A stretch of 64,000 nt of DNA from Pantoea sp. IMH (GCF_000599885.1 NZ_JFGT01000002.1:992001-1056000); one strand, 5' to 3'; positions 52,902-62,128 are shown, numbered from the stretch's first letter. Translations and numbers: made by a program. The notes: generated from the sequence alone by a model not told the origin.

Positions 52902-54050
52902 ATGAATATCAACAGCACGGTAATCAGTGGCTATCAGACGCTCAATGATATTGGCTATCTGCTTGAGCATAAACAGCACGTCCTGTTAGTGACGGACAAA
53001 AACATTGCCGGGATCCCGGTCGTACAGGCGTTGATCAAACAGATCGGCGCTAAAGTGGCAACGGTCAAACTGATCGATTCCGTGCCGCCAGAACCGAGCC
53101 AGCACGATGTCGCCGCTATTCTCGCCACCCTGAACGCCCAGGGCGTTGATATGGTGATCGGCGTAGGTGGCGGCAGCGTCCTGGACGTGGCCAAACTGCT
53201 TTCCGTGCTGTGCGTGGAGCAGCCTCCAACGTTGGAAGCGCTGCTGGCGGGTGAAAAACCGCAGAGCCGCACCGCTTCCTTACTGATCCCGACGACGGCA
53301 GGCACCGGTTCAGAAGCCACCCCAAACGCGATTCTCGCCATTCCGGAAAAAGAGACCAAGGTCGGGATTATCTCTCCGGTGATGCTGCCTGATTACGTGG
53401 TGCTGGCACCCGAGCTGACCACCAGTATGCCTACCCATATCGCCTCCTCCACCGGCATTGATGCGCTGTGCCATTTGATCGAATGCTTTACCGCAACGGT
53501 CTCTAATCCGGTCAGCGATAACTATGCGCTGATTGGCCTGAAAAAGCTGTTTACCAGCCTTGAGACGGCGGTGGCCGAACCGCACAACCTGGCGGCACGT
53601 CTGGATATGCTTTGGGCCTCTTATTATGGCGGCGCAGCAATTGCCCATGCCGGAACGCATCTGGTGCATGCCATGTCCTATCCGCTCGGCGGCAAATATC
53701 ACATTCCGCACGGCGTGGCGAATGCCATCCTGCTGGCCTCCTGCATGCGGTTTGTCCGTCCGGCCGCCGTAGCCAAATTCGCTCAGGCATACGATCTAAT
53801 CCCTCAGGCAGATCTCTCGCTGAGTGAAGAAGAGAAATCTGTCGCGCTGGTGGACTATTTCTCCGCGCTGGTGAAACGGCTGAAGCTCCCTGCCAGCCTG
53901 GATGAACTGGGTATCAATGCCGATCATCTGCCCTATCTGGTCGAAGCAGCGCTGGAGGTGCAGCGTCTGATGAAAAATGTTCCGGCTCCGGTCACCGCCA
54001 GCGACGTCCGCGACGTCTACCTGACGCTGTTCCCGACCCCGACCCACTAA
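52902..54050 (+). CDS. Iron-containing alcohol dehydrogenase
   Basis: The 382-residue group III ADH has the nucleotide motif MVIGVGGGSVLDVAKLL, the conserved TAGTGSEATPNA, and iron ligands in GIDALCHLIECF and GGKYHIPHGVANAI. Such enzymes oxidise primary alcohols or reduce aldehydes, including hydroxy acids and lactaldehyde. It is first in the rightward arm of the cluster, 17 bases before the aldolase gene. It may reduce or oxidise a C2-C4 aldehyde from the aldolase step. Confidence 0.92.
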   Translation: MNINSTVISGYQTLNDIGYLLEHKQHVLLVTDKNIAGIPVVQALIKQIGAKVATVKLIDSVPPEPSQHDVAAILATLNAQGVDMVIGVGGGSVLDVAKLLSVLCVEQPPTLEALLAGEKPQSRTASLLIPTTAGTGSEATPNAILAIPEKETKVGIISPVMLPDYVVLAPELTTSMPTHIASSTGIDALCHLIECFTATVSNPVSDNYALIGLKKLFTSLETAVAEPHNLAARLDMLWASYYGGAAIAHAGTHLVHAMSYPLGGKYHIPHGVANAILLASCMRFVRPAAVAKFAQAYDLIPQADLSLSEEEKSVALVDYFSALVKRLKLPASLDELGINADHLPYLVEAALEVQRLMKNVPAPVTASDVRDVYLTLFPTPTH

Positions 54051-54067
54051 CCGATTACGAGGACACC

Positions 54068-54952
54068 ATGAGCAAAAAAATTACCGGCGTGCTGACCGCT
54101 ATCGTCACCCCGTTCACTGCGGAAGGTGACTACAACGAACCGGCAATGCGCCAGCAGATTCAGCGTCAGCTGGCGGCAGGCAACGGCATTTTCTGCGGCG
54201 GCACCAACGGCGAGTTTTTCGTACTGAATCAGCAGGAAAAGCTGGCCGTCACCCGAACCTGCGTGGAAGAGGTGGCAGGAAAAGCCTTTGTTGTAGCGCA
54301 CATTGGCGAGATCTCCACCCGTGAAACAATTCGCCTTGGCAGGCAGGTGGCGGCGCTGGGCGTCGATGCCGTGTCAGTCATTACGCCCTGGTTTGTTCCG
54401 CTTAAACAGCAAGAGCTGATCGCCCATTACGAAGCGGTGGCAGACGCGCTGGATGTGCCGCTCTTCCTCTACAACATTCCTGCTCGTACAGGCAATACGC
54501 TGCAGCCAGACACAGTCCGCAAACTGGCCGCGCACCCGAACATCATCGGCATCAAAGACAGCGCGGGCAGCTATGAAAGCCTGAGCGGCTTCCTGAAGGC
54601 GGCAGAAGGCATGGAGAATTTCGACGTGCTCAACGGCCCCGATTCGCTGATTCATCAGGGCTTTGTCGAGGGTTGTTCCGCCTGCATCTCCGGGCTGGCT
54701 AACGTCGCCCCCAAAGAAATCAACGCTATCTGGGCGCGCTTCAGCGCCGGGGATATTGAAGGGTCACGCCAGGCGCAGGAGAACGTCACCGGCCTGCGTA
54801 CCGATCTCTACAGCGTCGCCTTCTCCCCTGCCGCGGTGAAAAAAGCTGTGGCGTTAATGGGCCATGATGTGGGTGAAAGCCGCTATGCCGTGCGCTTCAG
54901 CGCTGAAGAAGAACAGCGTATTCGCCAGATCGTTAATCAGTATACCCAATAA
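54068..54952 (+). CDS. DapA/NanA-superfamily lyase
   Basis: The 294-residue class I aldolase has a GGTNGEF motif in place of the usual GTTGE, Tyr135 in LYNIPARTG and the Schiff-base Lys163 in IGIKDSAGSY. DapA proper would be elsewhere; the context of a sugar-acid kinase and ADH suggests a 2-oxo-3-deoxy- or 4-hydroxy-2-oxo-acid lyase making or splitting pyruvate plus an aldehyde. ATG 54068 follows GAGGA. The neighbouring hydroxyacid dehydrogenase could act on its product. Confidence 0.9.
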   Translation: MSKKITGVLTAIVTPFTAEGDYNEPAMRQQIQRQLAAGNGIFCGGTNGEFFVLNQQEKLAVTRTCVEEVAGKAFVVAHIGEISTRETIRLGRQVAALGVDAVSVITPWFVPLKQQELIAHYEAVADALDVPLFLYNIPARTGNTLQPDTVRKLAAHPNIIGIKDSAGSYESLSGFLKAAEGMENFDVLNGPDSLIHQGFVEGCSACISGLANVAPKEINAIWARFSAGDIEGSRQAQENVTGLRTDLYSVAFSPAAVKKAVALMGHDVGESRYAVRFSAEEEQRIRQIVNQYTQ

Positions 54953-55002
54953 TTTTGCGCCAGCGCGCAGGCGCTGGCTGCCTGACACCAGGGAACACTC
55001 TA

Positions 55003-55953
55003 ATGAAAGTGATCTGTACTTCACCCTCATTCGCTAAATATGACGACCAGCCGATCAGGGATCTGCAGGCGCAGGGATTTGAACTGATCGCCCTGCCTGC
55101 CGATGCTCCGCTCAGCGCACTGGCGCCGCATCTGCCCGATACCGTGGCAATGATAGTGGCGTTTACCGAGGTTAACGAGGCGCTGCTGGCGCTGGCGCCG
55201 CAGTTGAAGATTGTCTGCAAGCACGGCGTGGGCGTCGACAACATCGACCTGAAGGCTACGCAGGCCAGAGAGATCTTTGTCACCAACGTGCCGGATGCCA
55301 ACAAGCATGCGGTCGCTGACTTTGCCTTTGCCCTGATCCTCAACGCCGCCCGCCAGATTACCACCGCGGCGACGGAAACCCGGGCGGGCAACTGGCCGCG
55401 TATCTTTGCCACCGATGTGTATGGCAAAACGTTAGGGATCATCGGCCTCGGTAACATTGGCAAGCAGGTCGCGCTACGCGCCAGCGGCTTCGCTATGCGA
55501 GTTATCGCTTTTGATTTTTACCCGGACGAAAAGTTTGCTGCTGAACACAATATTGAGTTCGTCACCCTGGATGAGCTGACCGCACAGAGTGACTTTATCA
55601 CGCTGCACACGCCGCTGACCGATGAAACCCGTAACCTGTTTGATGCCGCCCGCATCCGGCAGATGAAGAAGTCGGCGTTTTTGATTAACGTCTCACGCGG
55701 CGGCGTAGTCAGCGAAACCGATCTTTATCAGGCGCTGCTAGACAATGTTATTGCCGGTGCCGCAGCCGATGTGTTCGACCATGAGCCTCTGGCGGAACAT
55801 CCTCTCTTCTCGCTGCCAAACTTTACGCCGACCTCCCATATCGCGGGTTATACCGACGGGGCGATCAGCGCCATTGGCGAGCGCTGCGTGCAGCAGATTA
55901 TTCACTCTGTTAAGCAGCAGCAGCGTCCGCCAAACGTGATGAATTCGCTTTAA
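55003..55953 (+). CDS. D-2-hydroxyacid dehydrogenase (phosphoglycerate dehydrogenase-like)
   Basis: The 316-residue protein has the NAD loop LGIIGLGNIGKQVA, the catalytic Arg in INVSRGGVVSE, Glu in VFDHEPLAEHP and His in SHIAGYTDGA. It lacks the ACT domain of SerA, so it is a short hydroxyacid dehydrogenase such as a glyoxylate/hydroxypyruvate reductase. ATG 55003 is preceded by GGAACA. It is in the rightward arm between the lyase and the permease, probably reducing or oxidising an alpha-hydroxy acid intermediate. Confidence 0.9.
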   Translation: MKVICTSPSFAKYDDQPIRDLQAQGFELIALPADAPLSALAPHLPDTVAMIVAFTEVNEALLALAPQLKIVCKHGVGVDNIDLKATQAREIFVTNVPDANKHAVADFAFALILNAARQITTAATETRAGNWPRIFATDVYGKTLGIIGLGNIGKQVALRASGFAMRVIAFDFYPDEKFAAEHNIEFVTLDELTAQSDFITLHTPLTDETRNLFDAARIRQMKKSAFLINVSRGGVVSETDLYQALLDNVIAGAAADVFDHEPLAEHPLFSLPNFTPTSHIAGYTDGAISAIGERCVQQIIHSVKQQQRPPNVMNSL

Positions 55954-56037
55954 CGATCCCGGAGCGCCGTTCCCGCTCCCGGCAAGAAAGCTGAACAACG
56001 ATTCAGCCAATAATAATCTCTGTACCGGGCTATAACT

Positions 56038-57357
56038 ATGAAGACTCAAGCAGGTAACACCCGTATCCGCTGGTGGATCGCAGGCCTGATGTGGCTGGCG
56101 ATCGCCATTAACTATATCGACCGTACCGTGCTCTCCGCCGCTGCGCCTCATCTGATTGATGAACTCAGCCTGGATCCGGAGATGATGGGCTTTATCATGG
56201 CCGCGTTTTTCTGGTCCTACTCGCTGCTGCAAATTCCGGCAGGCTGGTTTGCTGACCGCTTTGGCCAGAAGAAAGGTCTCGGCCTGGCCGTGGCCTGGTG
56301 GTCAATCGCTACCTCAATGATGGGCCTGGCCACCGGCTTCAAATCGCTGCTGGCGCTGCGTCTGGCGCTGGGCGTTGGCGAAGCGGCGGCCTATCCGAGC
56401 AATGCCGGGATCACCGCGCGCTGGTTCCCGGACAAAGAGCGGGCAACCGTCTCCGGCCTGTTTGACAGCGCCTCTAAGTTCGGCGGCGCCGTGGCTATGC
56501 CGCTGATCGTCTGGATGATCTACATGTTTGACTGGCGTCTGACCTTCCTGATTATTGGGGCGGTCGGCCTGTTCTGGGTTATTGCCTGGTACTTTATCTA
56601 CTCTGAGAACCCGGAAGAGCACAAGAGCATCAGCCAGCAGGAGGTGCGGCTGATCCGTGACGGTCAGGTGCGCAAGCATGGCGACAAAGGCGTCCGGCCC
56701 ATGAAGTGGTACAAGCTGCTGCGCTACCGCAATATCTGGGCGATGTGTATTGGCTTCTTTACCATCAACTACACCTCCTACTTCTTTATCACCTGGTTAC
56801 CAACCTATCTGGTGAAAGAGAAAGGCATGGACTTCATTAAGATGGGGATGATCGCCGCGCTGCCGTTGCTGTGTGGCATGGTGATTGAGGTGATTGCTGG
56901 CTGGGCATCTGACCGTATCGTGCATAAAAAGCTCCTGTCGCTGACGGCTACCCGTAAGCTGTTCCTGACCATTGGTCTGCTGATGGCGCTCTGCATCGGT
57001 TTCGCGCCGTTCACCGACTCTGTCTTTATGACCGTGCTGCTGCTCTGTATTGCCAAGTCCGGCACTACCGTTGCCGCCTCTCAGGTCTGGGCACTGCCAG
57101 GCGACGTAGCGCCGCAGAACAGCGTCTCTATCGTCGCCGGTCTGCAAAATACCGTTTCCAATATGGGCGGCGCTATTGGCCCTATCGTCACCGGAGCTAT
57201 CGTTGCCGCCACCGGCTCCTTCACCTGGGCACTGGTCTTCTCCGCCGCGCTGGTGGTGGGCGGCATCCTTAACTACCTGTTCCTGCTGGGCAAAGTCGAA
57301 CCTATCGTGGACCACGAGCAGGTTCATAAACATCAGGCGGTGACCAGCGGAGTCTGA
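56038..57357 (+). CDS. MFS anion:cation symporter (sugar-acid permease)
   Basis: The 439-residue protein has twelve helices with the ACS-family features: NYIDRTVLSAAAPHLIDELS near the N-terminus, GWFADRFGQKKGLGLAVAWW and GVGEAAAYPSNAGITARWF. It belongs with the hexuronate, galactonate and glucarate permeases (GudP/ExuT/DgoT group). It would import the sugar acid handled by the cluster. A terminator follows before the next gene, so this is probably the last strongly expressed gene of the rightward operon. Confidence 0.92.
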   Translation: MKTQAGNTRIRWWIAGLMWLAIAINYIDRTVLSAAAPHLIDELSLDPEMMGFIMAAFFWSYSLLQIPAGWFADRFGQKKGLGLAVAWWSIATSMMGLATGFKSLLALRLALGVGEAAAYPSNAGITARWFPDKERATVSGLFDSASKFGGAVAMPLIVWMIYMFDWRLTFLIIGAVGLFWVIAWYFIYSENPEEHKSISQQEVRLIRDGQVRKHGDKGVRPMKWYKLLRYRNIWAMCIGFFTINYTSYFFITWLPTYLVKEKGMDFIKMGMIAALPLLCGMVIEVIAGWASDRIVHKKLLSLTATRKLFLTIGLLMALCIGFAPFTDSVFMTVLLLCIAKSGTTVAASQVWALPGDVAPQNSVSIVAGLQNTVSNMGGAIGPIVTGAIVAATGSFTWALVFSAALVVGGILNYLFLLGKVEPIVDHEQVHKHQAVTSGV

Positions 57358-57393
57358 TCGCTCCTGAACTGAAATATTCCCCACTACACCCAC

Positions 57394-57416
57394 AGCGCTA
57401 CTCTGTAGCGCTTTCT
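57394..57416 (+). terminator. Terminator between the permease and the Nramp-like gene
   Basis: AGCGCTAC (57394-57401) and GTAGCGCT (57405-57412) pair perfectly around TCT, followed by TTCTT. It would reduce or prevent read-through into the next gene. Confidence 0.8.
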
Positions 57417-57488
57417 TACTTTAACCCCTACCGTGAACGACAAAAGAGCACAATGCCATGCCGTTCACCCTCATAGTGAGGTGTCACC

Positions 57489-58835
57489 ATGAGTACATCG
57501 CAACAGGAAGTGAACATCCCGGCGGCCGATCACCAGCTGCCTACCACCGTGCGCGGCTACGTGCGCAGCTTTGGGCCAGGATTAGTGCTGGCCATGACCT
57601 TTTTAGGCACCGGCGATCTCGTCGCCTCCACCGTGGCGGGCGCCAACTATGGCTACGATCTGCTCTGGACGCTGGTGATCGCCCTGCTGGCCCGCGGTTT
57701 TATGATCTCTTATATCGCCAAATACACGCTGATGAACCGCTTTGGTGATAACGATATCGTGCAGGGTTACAAGCGGGTCTGGCGCGGCTTCCCCCTGTTT
57801 TTCGGTATCCTGATCGCCATTGTGGCGCTGGTCGTACAGATGAGTTTTCTGCGCGCGGGCGCGGTGGGTCTCTATCAACTGTTCAATAAGACAGGCGGAG
57901 AGAGCTGGGGCGTCTTTTTGTGGAGCGTGGTGATTGTGGCCATCACGCTGCTAATGATGATGACCCGCAATCAGTATCGCCATCTGGAAACACTGGCGCG
58001 CATCGCTTCGGTGATCATGATTGGCTCATTCCTGTTTGCGATGTACAAAGTCGGCCATTTTGATTTCAGCGGCTTTATGAACGGGCTGACCTTCGGCCTG
58101 CCGGAAAATGCCGGCCCCTTCTTTGCGGTGTTTATCGCCGTCTCCACCATCGGCGCCATCGGAGGATCCACCAGCAATTTGCTCTACCCCGGTTTTATGC
58201 GTGATAAGGGCTGGACCGGTCCGAAATACCGTAAGCTTCAGCAGCTCGATCTGCTGTTTGGCATGCTGCCGATGCTGGTGATCAACGTGCTGTTCTGGAG
58301 CGTGGCGGCGGAGGTTGTGCATGGTTCCGGCAACACTATCGCGGATGAAAATGACCTGTCGGCCATGATGTCCAGCGTGGTGGGGCCAGCCGGACCTTAT
58401 CTACTCTGGACCTGCATCTTCCTTGCCAGCTTTACCAGCTTCCCTTCTCAGGCCCGGGGCTTTTGCTCCCTGATTTTCAGCTGCGTGCATCATTCAGGCA
58501 AGCTGAGCGAACGGTATGCCACGCCGGACGATAACCCCTGGTTCAAGCGGGTCCAGATTGCGGTCTATATTATTCTGCCGGTGATCGTCACCTTGCCAGG
58601 CGCGCCGGATTTAGTGGTGCTGAATATCCTGGGCACCAGCGTGGCGACGTCGCTGGTCCTGCCACCGCTGCTGATTGGGCTGTTTATCATGACCAGCCGC
58701 AAATCCTTTATGCTGGCAGGCCAGGCAAACCGTCTCTGGGAGCAGGCGCTGCTGGGGATTATCTCTCTGATTGGTATCTGGTCGACGTTCGAAATTGTGC
58801 GCAACTTCTTCCGTCAGATGCTGCATATTCTCTGA
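57489..58835 (+). CDS. Nramp-related transporter without metal-binding motifs
   Basis: The 448-residue protein has eleven predicted helices and the Nramp fold (FGPGLVLAMTFLGTGDLVAS in helix 1, VSTIGAIGGSTSNLLYPGF in helix 6). Canonical Nramp metal carriers have DPGN in helix 1 and MPH in helix 6. Here helix 1 reads GTGD (residues 40-43) and helix 6 GGSTSNLLYP (225-234), so both metal sites are absent. It is therefore probably not an Mn/Fe importer. Given its place after a sugar-acid permease it may carry an organic ion or another cation. GAGGTG precedes ATG 57489. Confidence 0.8.
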   Translation: MSTSQQEVNIPAADHQLPTTVRGYVRSFGPGLVLAMTFLGTGDLVASTVAGANYGYDLLWTLVIALLARGFMISYIAKYTLMNRFGDNDIVQGYKRVWRGFPLFFGILIAIVALVVQMSFLRAGAVGLYQLFNKTGGESWGVFLWSVVIVAITLLMMMTRNQYRHLETLARIASVIMIGSFLFAMYKVGHFDFSGFMNGLTFGLPENAGPFFAVFIAVSTIGAIGGSTSNLLYPGFMRDKGWTGPKYRKLQQLDLLFGMLPMLVINVLFWSVAAEVVHGSGNTIADENDLSAMMSSVVGPAGPYLLWTCIFLASFTSFPSQARGFCSLIFSCVHHSGKLSERYATPDDNPWFKRVQIAVYIILPVIVTLPGAPDLVVLNILGTSVATSLVLPPLLIGLFIMTSRKSFMLAGQANRLWEQALLGIISLIGIWSTFEIVRNFFRQMLHIL

Positions 58836-58910
58836 GACGCAGGTTTCGGCGCGCTCTGCGCGTAAGCCGTGATAACAGAACAGACAGAGGGCGGCTATCC
58901 GCTCCCTGTT

Positions 58911-59273
58911 TTATCGCCCCTGCAAAAAAGCCCGGTAGGCGGCGATCACCGCCAGGAAATCCTCCACGCCGCAGAAACAGAGGCTCTCTTCGTCATAGTA
59001 ACTCATGCCTTCTTCCATCTCGTCGCCCTCGACGCTGAGCAGGTTGGCGCGGATAATCACCTCCTCTTCATCCAGCCACAGCGTGTATTCACGGCCAGTA
59101 CGCTGCCACTGCCGTTCGCTGCCCCGGACGCTGTCGATGGCCGCTTCCACCTCATCAAGTAAAGCGAGATTCCCTTCCACTTCCTCGTTAAACCAGTGAC
59201 CGACCGCCTCATGTCCCATCGACATGCGCACCTTCACGCTGCCCGTCACGTCTCGCAAAAATTCATATTCCAT
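58911..59273 (-). CDS. yacL: UPF0231 protein YacL
   Basis: The 120-residue acidic protein matches E. coli YacL almost throughout: [40 protein letters not shown] and [20 protein letters not shown]. Its function is unknown. The ATG at 59273 gives the family start; an upstream GTG/ATG frame adds eight unmatched residues. In E. coli it converges with speD; here the sugar-acid cluster lies between. Its other E. coli neighbour, acnB, is absent and the ubiquinone operon follows instead. Confidence 0.95.
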   Translation of the reverse strand: MEYEFLRDVTGSVKVRMSMGHEAVGHWFNEEVEGNLALLDEVEAAIDSVRGSERQWQRTGREYTLWLDEEEVIIRANLLSVEGDEMEEGMSYYDEESLCFCGVEDFLAVIAAYRAFLQGR

Positions 59274-59732
59274 GGTGAGATCTCCGTACCAGCCCATACG
59301 TCTGGTATCCAGCAGATTGAAAAGCGTATTTCTCTATTATCGCAGCCCCACTGGCGAAAAACAGCGATATCAGAGCGGGTTCCGCATGATTTCAGGCTGG
59401 CTGCGCGCTTTTAGCGCATTTGTCTGGCTCTGTTTGCATCAGCCGCCCGGAAAGTGAAAACAGTCCGGTCGCGATAAGGTGAGAAGCAGAGCAGAAAGGA
59501 ATAGCGCGGCGGAAGCGACAAAATGAATTACTGGGTCGCTACAGGCAGATGATAAAGCTAAAGCAAGAGGAACAGGGAAGAGAGTAATGCTTCCCACGTC
59601 ATGGACGACGCGGGAGCGGGAATCAGAAACGAGGATTCTTGCGCCTTTACGGACTGGCCCGGTTTCCGGGGCCGACGCGTTATTACTCACCTGTAGCGAA
59701 ATACCGGTTCGCTACAGGTGGTCAAGAGACGC
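59274..59732. other. Long intergenic region between yacL and ubiI
   Basis: No coding frame here is convincing. The sequence TCGCTACAGG occurs at about 59532 and again as arms of the inverted repeat near 59700. gcvT, the usual gene downstream of ubiI in E. coli, is absent. The interval is a likely rearrangement junction. Confidence 0.45.
59688..59720. repeat. Perfect 13-bp inverted repeat near ubiI end
   Basis: CACCTGTAGCGAA and TTCGCTACAGGTG flank ATACCGG. It lies 12 bases beyond the ubiI stop. It could terminate the leftward pepP-ubiH-ubiI transcript, but it has no T run. A third partial copy of the arm lies near 59532. Confidence 0.65.
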
Positions 59733-60935
59733 TTAGCGCAGCCACTCGGGCAGATCGTTGAGCCCCATCGCCTGGCGAAGCAGGCGGGGTTTCACGCCGG
59801 GGAGCGTATCCGCCAGGCTGATACCGATATCGCGCAGCAGTTTTTTCGCCGGATTAGTGCCGTTAAACAGCTCGCGGAAGCCCTGCATGCCGGCCAGCAT
59901 CATCGCCGCGCTGTGCTTACGGCTGCGCTCATAGCGACGCAGATAGAGATGCTGCCCGATATCTTTGCCCTGCTGATGCAGGCGCCGGATCTCACCCGTT
60001 AACGCGGCGGCATCCATAAAGCCGAGATTGACGCCCTGCCCGGCCAGCGGATGAATGGTGTGCGCGGCATCGCCTACCAGCGCCAGCCGGTGCGCCGCAA
60101 AGTTGCGCGCATAGCGGCCCATCAGCGGAAACGTCTGGCGCTCGCTCTCGACCGAACAGAGACCGAGCCGCATATCAAAAGCGACCGAGAGTTGCTGATC
60201 GAACAGCGCCTTTGGCATCGACCGCAGGCGCGTCGCTTCCTGGGGCGATACGGACCAGACAATGGAACAGAGATGAGGATCGCTCAGCGGCAGAAAGGCC
60301 AGGATACCGTCGCCATGAAACACCTGGCGCGCCACGGCGCCATGCGGCAGTTCGGTCCGGATGTTGGCCACCAGCGCATGGTGTTCATAGTCCCAGAACG
60401 CCAGCGGGATATCCGCTTTATTACGCAGCCAGGAGTTGGCGCCGTCAGCGGCCACCATCAGCCTGGCGCTCATCATTGTGCCGTCAGCCAGCGTGACAAA
60501 GGCCTCGTTGTCGCCAAAGGCAACCTGCTGTAGCTCCGCCGGTGAGATCAGCGTGATATCGTTAAGTTCGCCAGCTTTTTTCCACAGCGCCTGATGTAGC
60601 ACGCTGTTTTCAATGATATGCCCGAGATGAGGCAGCCCCTGGTGCGCATCATTGAATTCAATCCGGCCAAAACTGTCCCGATCCCAGACTTCCATACCGT
60701 GATAAACGCTGGCGCGCGTCGCCAGTATGGAATTCCACACGTCAAGATGCTGAAGCAGACGCTCGCTGGCAGCATTAATCGCCGAGACCCTCAGCGCGTG
60801 AACGGCATCTGTCGCCTGCTCAACCGGCGCTTCACGCTCAAGTACCGCCACCTTCAGCCCGCTGCCGTGCAGCCCACAGGCCACCGCAAGGCCGACCATA
60901 CCGCCGCCAGCGACGATAACATCATAAGTTTGCAT
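59733..60935 (-). CDS. ubiI: 2-octaprenylphenol 6-hydroxylase UbiI (VisC)
   Basis: The 400-residue FAD monooxygenase hydroxylates the ring at C5 (UbiI) in ubiquinone synthesis. It shows YDVIVAGGGMVGLAVACGL at the N-terminus, the DG motif VAADGANSWLRNKAD, and the second FAD motif LVGDAAHTIHPLAGQGVNLG. It follows ubiH after 14 bases, the order and strand of the E. coli pepP-ubiH-ubiI operon. UbiI and UbiH are paralogues; assignment rests on order and closer similarity to VisC. Confidence 0.95.
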   Translation of the reverse strand: MQTYDVIVAGGGMVGLAVACGLHGSGLKVAVLEREAPVEQATDAVHALRVSAINAASERLLQHLDVWNSILATRASVYHGMEVWDRDSFGRIEFNDAHQGLPHLGHIIENSVLHQALWKKAGELNDITLISPAELQQVAFGDNEAFVTLADGTMMSARLMVAADGANSWLRNKADIPLAFWDYEHHALVANIRTELPHGAVARQVFHGDGILAFLPLSDPHLCSIVWSVSPQEATRLRSMPKALFDQQLSVAFDMRLGLCSVESERQTFPLMGRYARNFAAHRLALVGDAAHTIHPLAGQGVNLGFMDAAALTGEIRRLHQQGKDIGQHLYLRRYERSRKHSAAMMLAGMQGFRELFNGTNPAKKLLRDIGISLADTLPGVKPRLLRQAMGLNDLPEWLR

Positions 60936-60949
60936 GACTTGCTCTCTCC

Positions 60950-62128
60950 TTAACGCTCTACCCAGCCCAACGTACGCCCGGCAAGCAAATTACGCATCAG
61001 CGGCAGGGAATCCATCGCCATTAACCCCAGATTGCGCCCCACGACCAGCGGCGTATAGCGATTGGCAAACAGTCTGACCAGCGCGTCGGTAAGGCCAATA
61101 GTCGCCTGGGCATCGGGCTGCCGGCGCTGCTGATAACGCTGCAAGGTAGCATAACCGCCCACGTCCTGTCCGGTTCGCCAGGCTTCAGCGACCGTTTCCG
61201 CCAGCGACATAACGTCGCGCAGACCTAAATTGAACCCCTGTCCCGCGATCGGGTGCAGCGTCTGTGCGGCGTTGCCCACCAGCGCAAGGCGATGGGAGAC
61301 ATGCTGCGATGCCACCTGAAGCTGTAGCGGATAGCTGTGACGCTGACCGACCTGGGTAAAGCGCCCAAGCCGCCAGCCAAACGCCCGCTGAAGCTCGTCA
61401 AGAAAGCGTTCGTCGCTCCAGCCATCCACCTGCGCTTTATTTGCCAGCGGATGACACCAGACCAGTGAACTGCGCCCTGCGGACATCGGCAGCAGCGCCA
61501 GCGGGCCATGTTCGGTAAAGCGCTCCCATGCCCGGCCCTGATGCGCCTCCGCTGTGGACACGTTCGCGATTACCGCCACCTGCTGATAATCATGATTCTG
61601 CCACTGGATGCCACAGGCCGCGGCGACCGTCGAACGGGAACCATCGGCCGCGACCAGTAGCTGGGCCTGGAGCTGCTCTCCACTATCGAGCAACACGCTG
61701 ACACCGGACGCCGTGCGCTCAACCTCAGCCACTCTCGCCGGGCAGCAAAGCCGGACGCCGGGGGCCTGTTTTAGCCGCGCGAACAGACGCTGTCCCACAT
61801 CATGCAGCTCTACCACCTGTCCAAGGGCTGAAATACCGTAATCTTCCGCCTTTAACGAAACGAAACCAGCGTGCCCACGATCGCTGACGTGTACGTCCGT
61901 AATCGCCGTGGCGCAGGCCTGGAGCACAGGCCAGAGAGTGATTGCGGCGAACTGTTGACGCGTCCCTTCAGCTAAGGCGATGGCACGACCATCGTAGCCG
62001 GGATGGGCACGCGTTGCGGGTTCGCTGGCTTCCACCAGCGTCACCGGCACCTTGCCGCCGGTCAGATGCGAGATTGCCAGCGCCAGCGTGGCACCAGCCA
62101 TTCCTCCGCCTGCAATAATGATGCTCAT
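60950..62128 (-). CDS. ubiH: 2-octaprenyl-6-methoxyphenol hydroxylase UbiH
   Basis: The 392-residue flavoprotein monooxygenase adds the C1 hydroxyl in ubiquinone synthesis. It has SIIIAGGGMAGATLALAISH at the N-terminus, VAADGSRSTVAAACGI near residue 165 and LVGNAAQTLHPIAGQGFNLG near residue 285. Its start overlaps the pepP stop as ATGA. Length and order match E. coli UbiH. Confidence 0.96.
   Translation of the reverse strand: MSIIIAGGGMAGATLALAISHLTGGKVPVTLVEASEPATRAHPGYDGRAIALAEGTRQQFAAITLWPVLQACATAITDVHVSDRGHAGFVSLKAEDYGISALGQVVELHDVGQRLFARLKQAPGVRLCCPARVAEVERTASGVSVLLDSGEQLQAQLLVAADGSRSTVAAACGIQWQNHDYQQVAVIANVSTAEAHQGRAWERFTEHGPLALLPMSAGRSSLVWCHPLANKAQVDGWSDERFLDELQRAFGWRLGRFTQVGQRHSYPLQLQVASQHVSHRLALVGNAAQTLHPIAGQGFNLGLRDVMSLAETVAEAWRTGQDVGGYATLQRYQQRRQPDAQATIGLTDALVRLFANRYTPLVVGRNLGLMAMDSLPLMRNLLAGRTLGWVER

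Noticed and set aside
54068-54952. Assignment as DapA (lysine synthesis)
   Set aside because: The gene is within a sugar-acid cluster and the usual GTTGE motif is altered to GGTNGE. It is better described as a DapA-superfamily lyase.
57489-58835. Assignment as MntH manganese transporter
   Set aside because: The DPGN and MPH motifs required for metal transport are missing.
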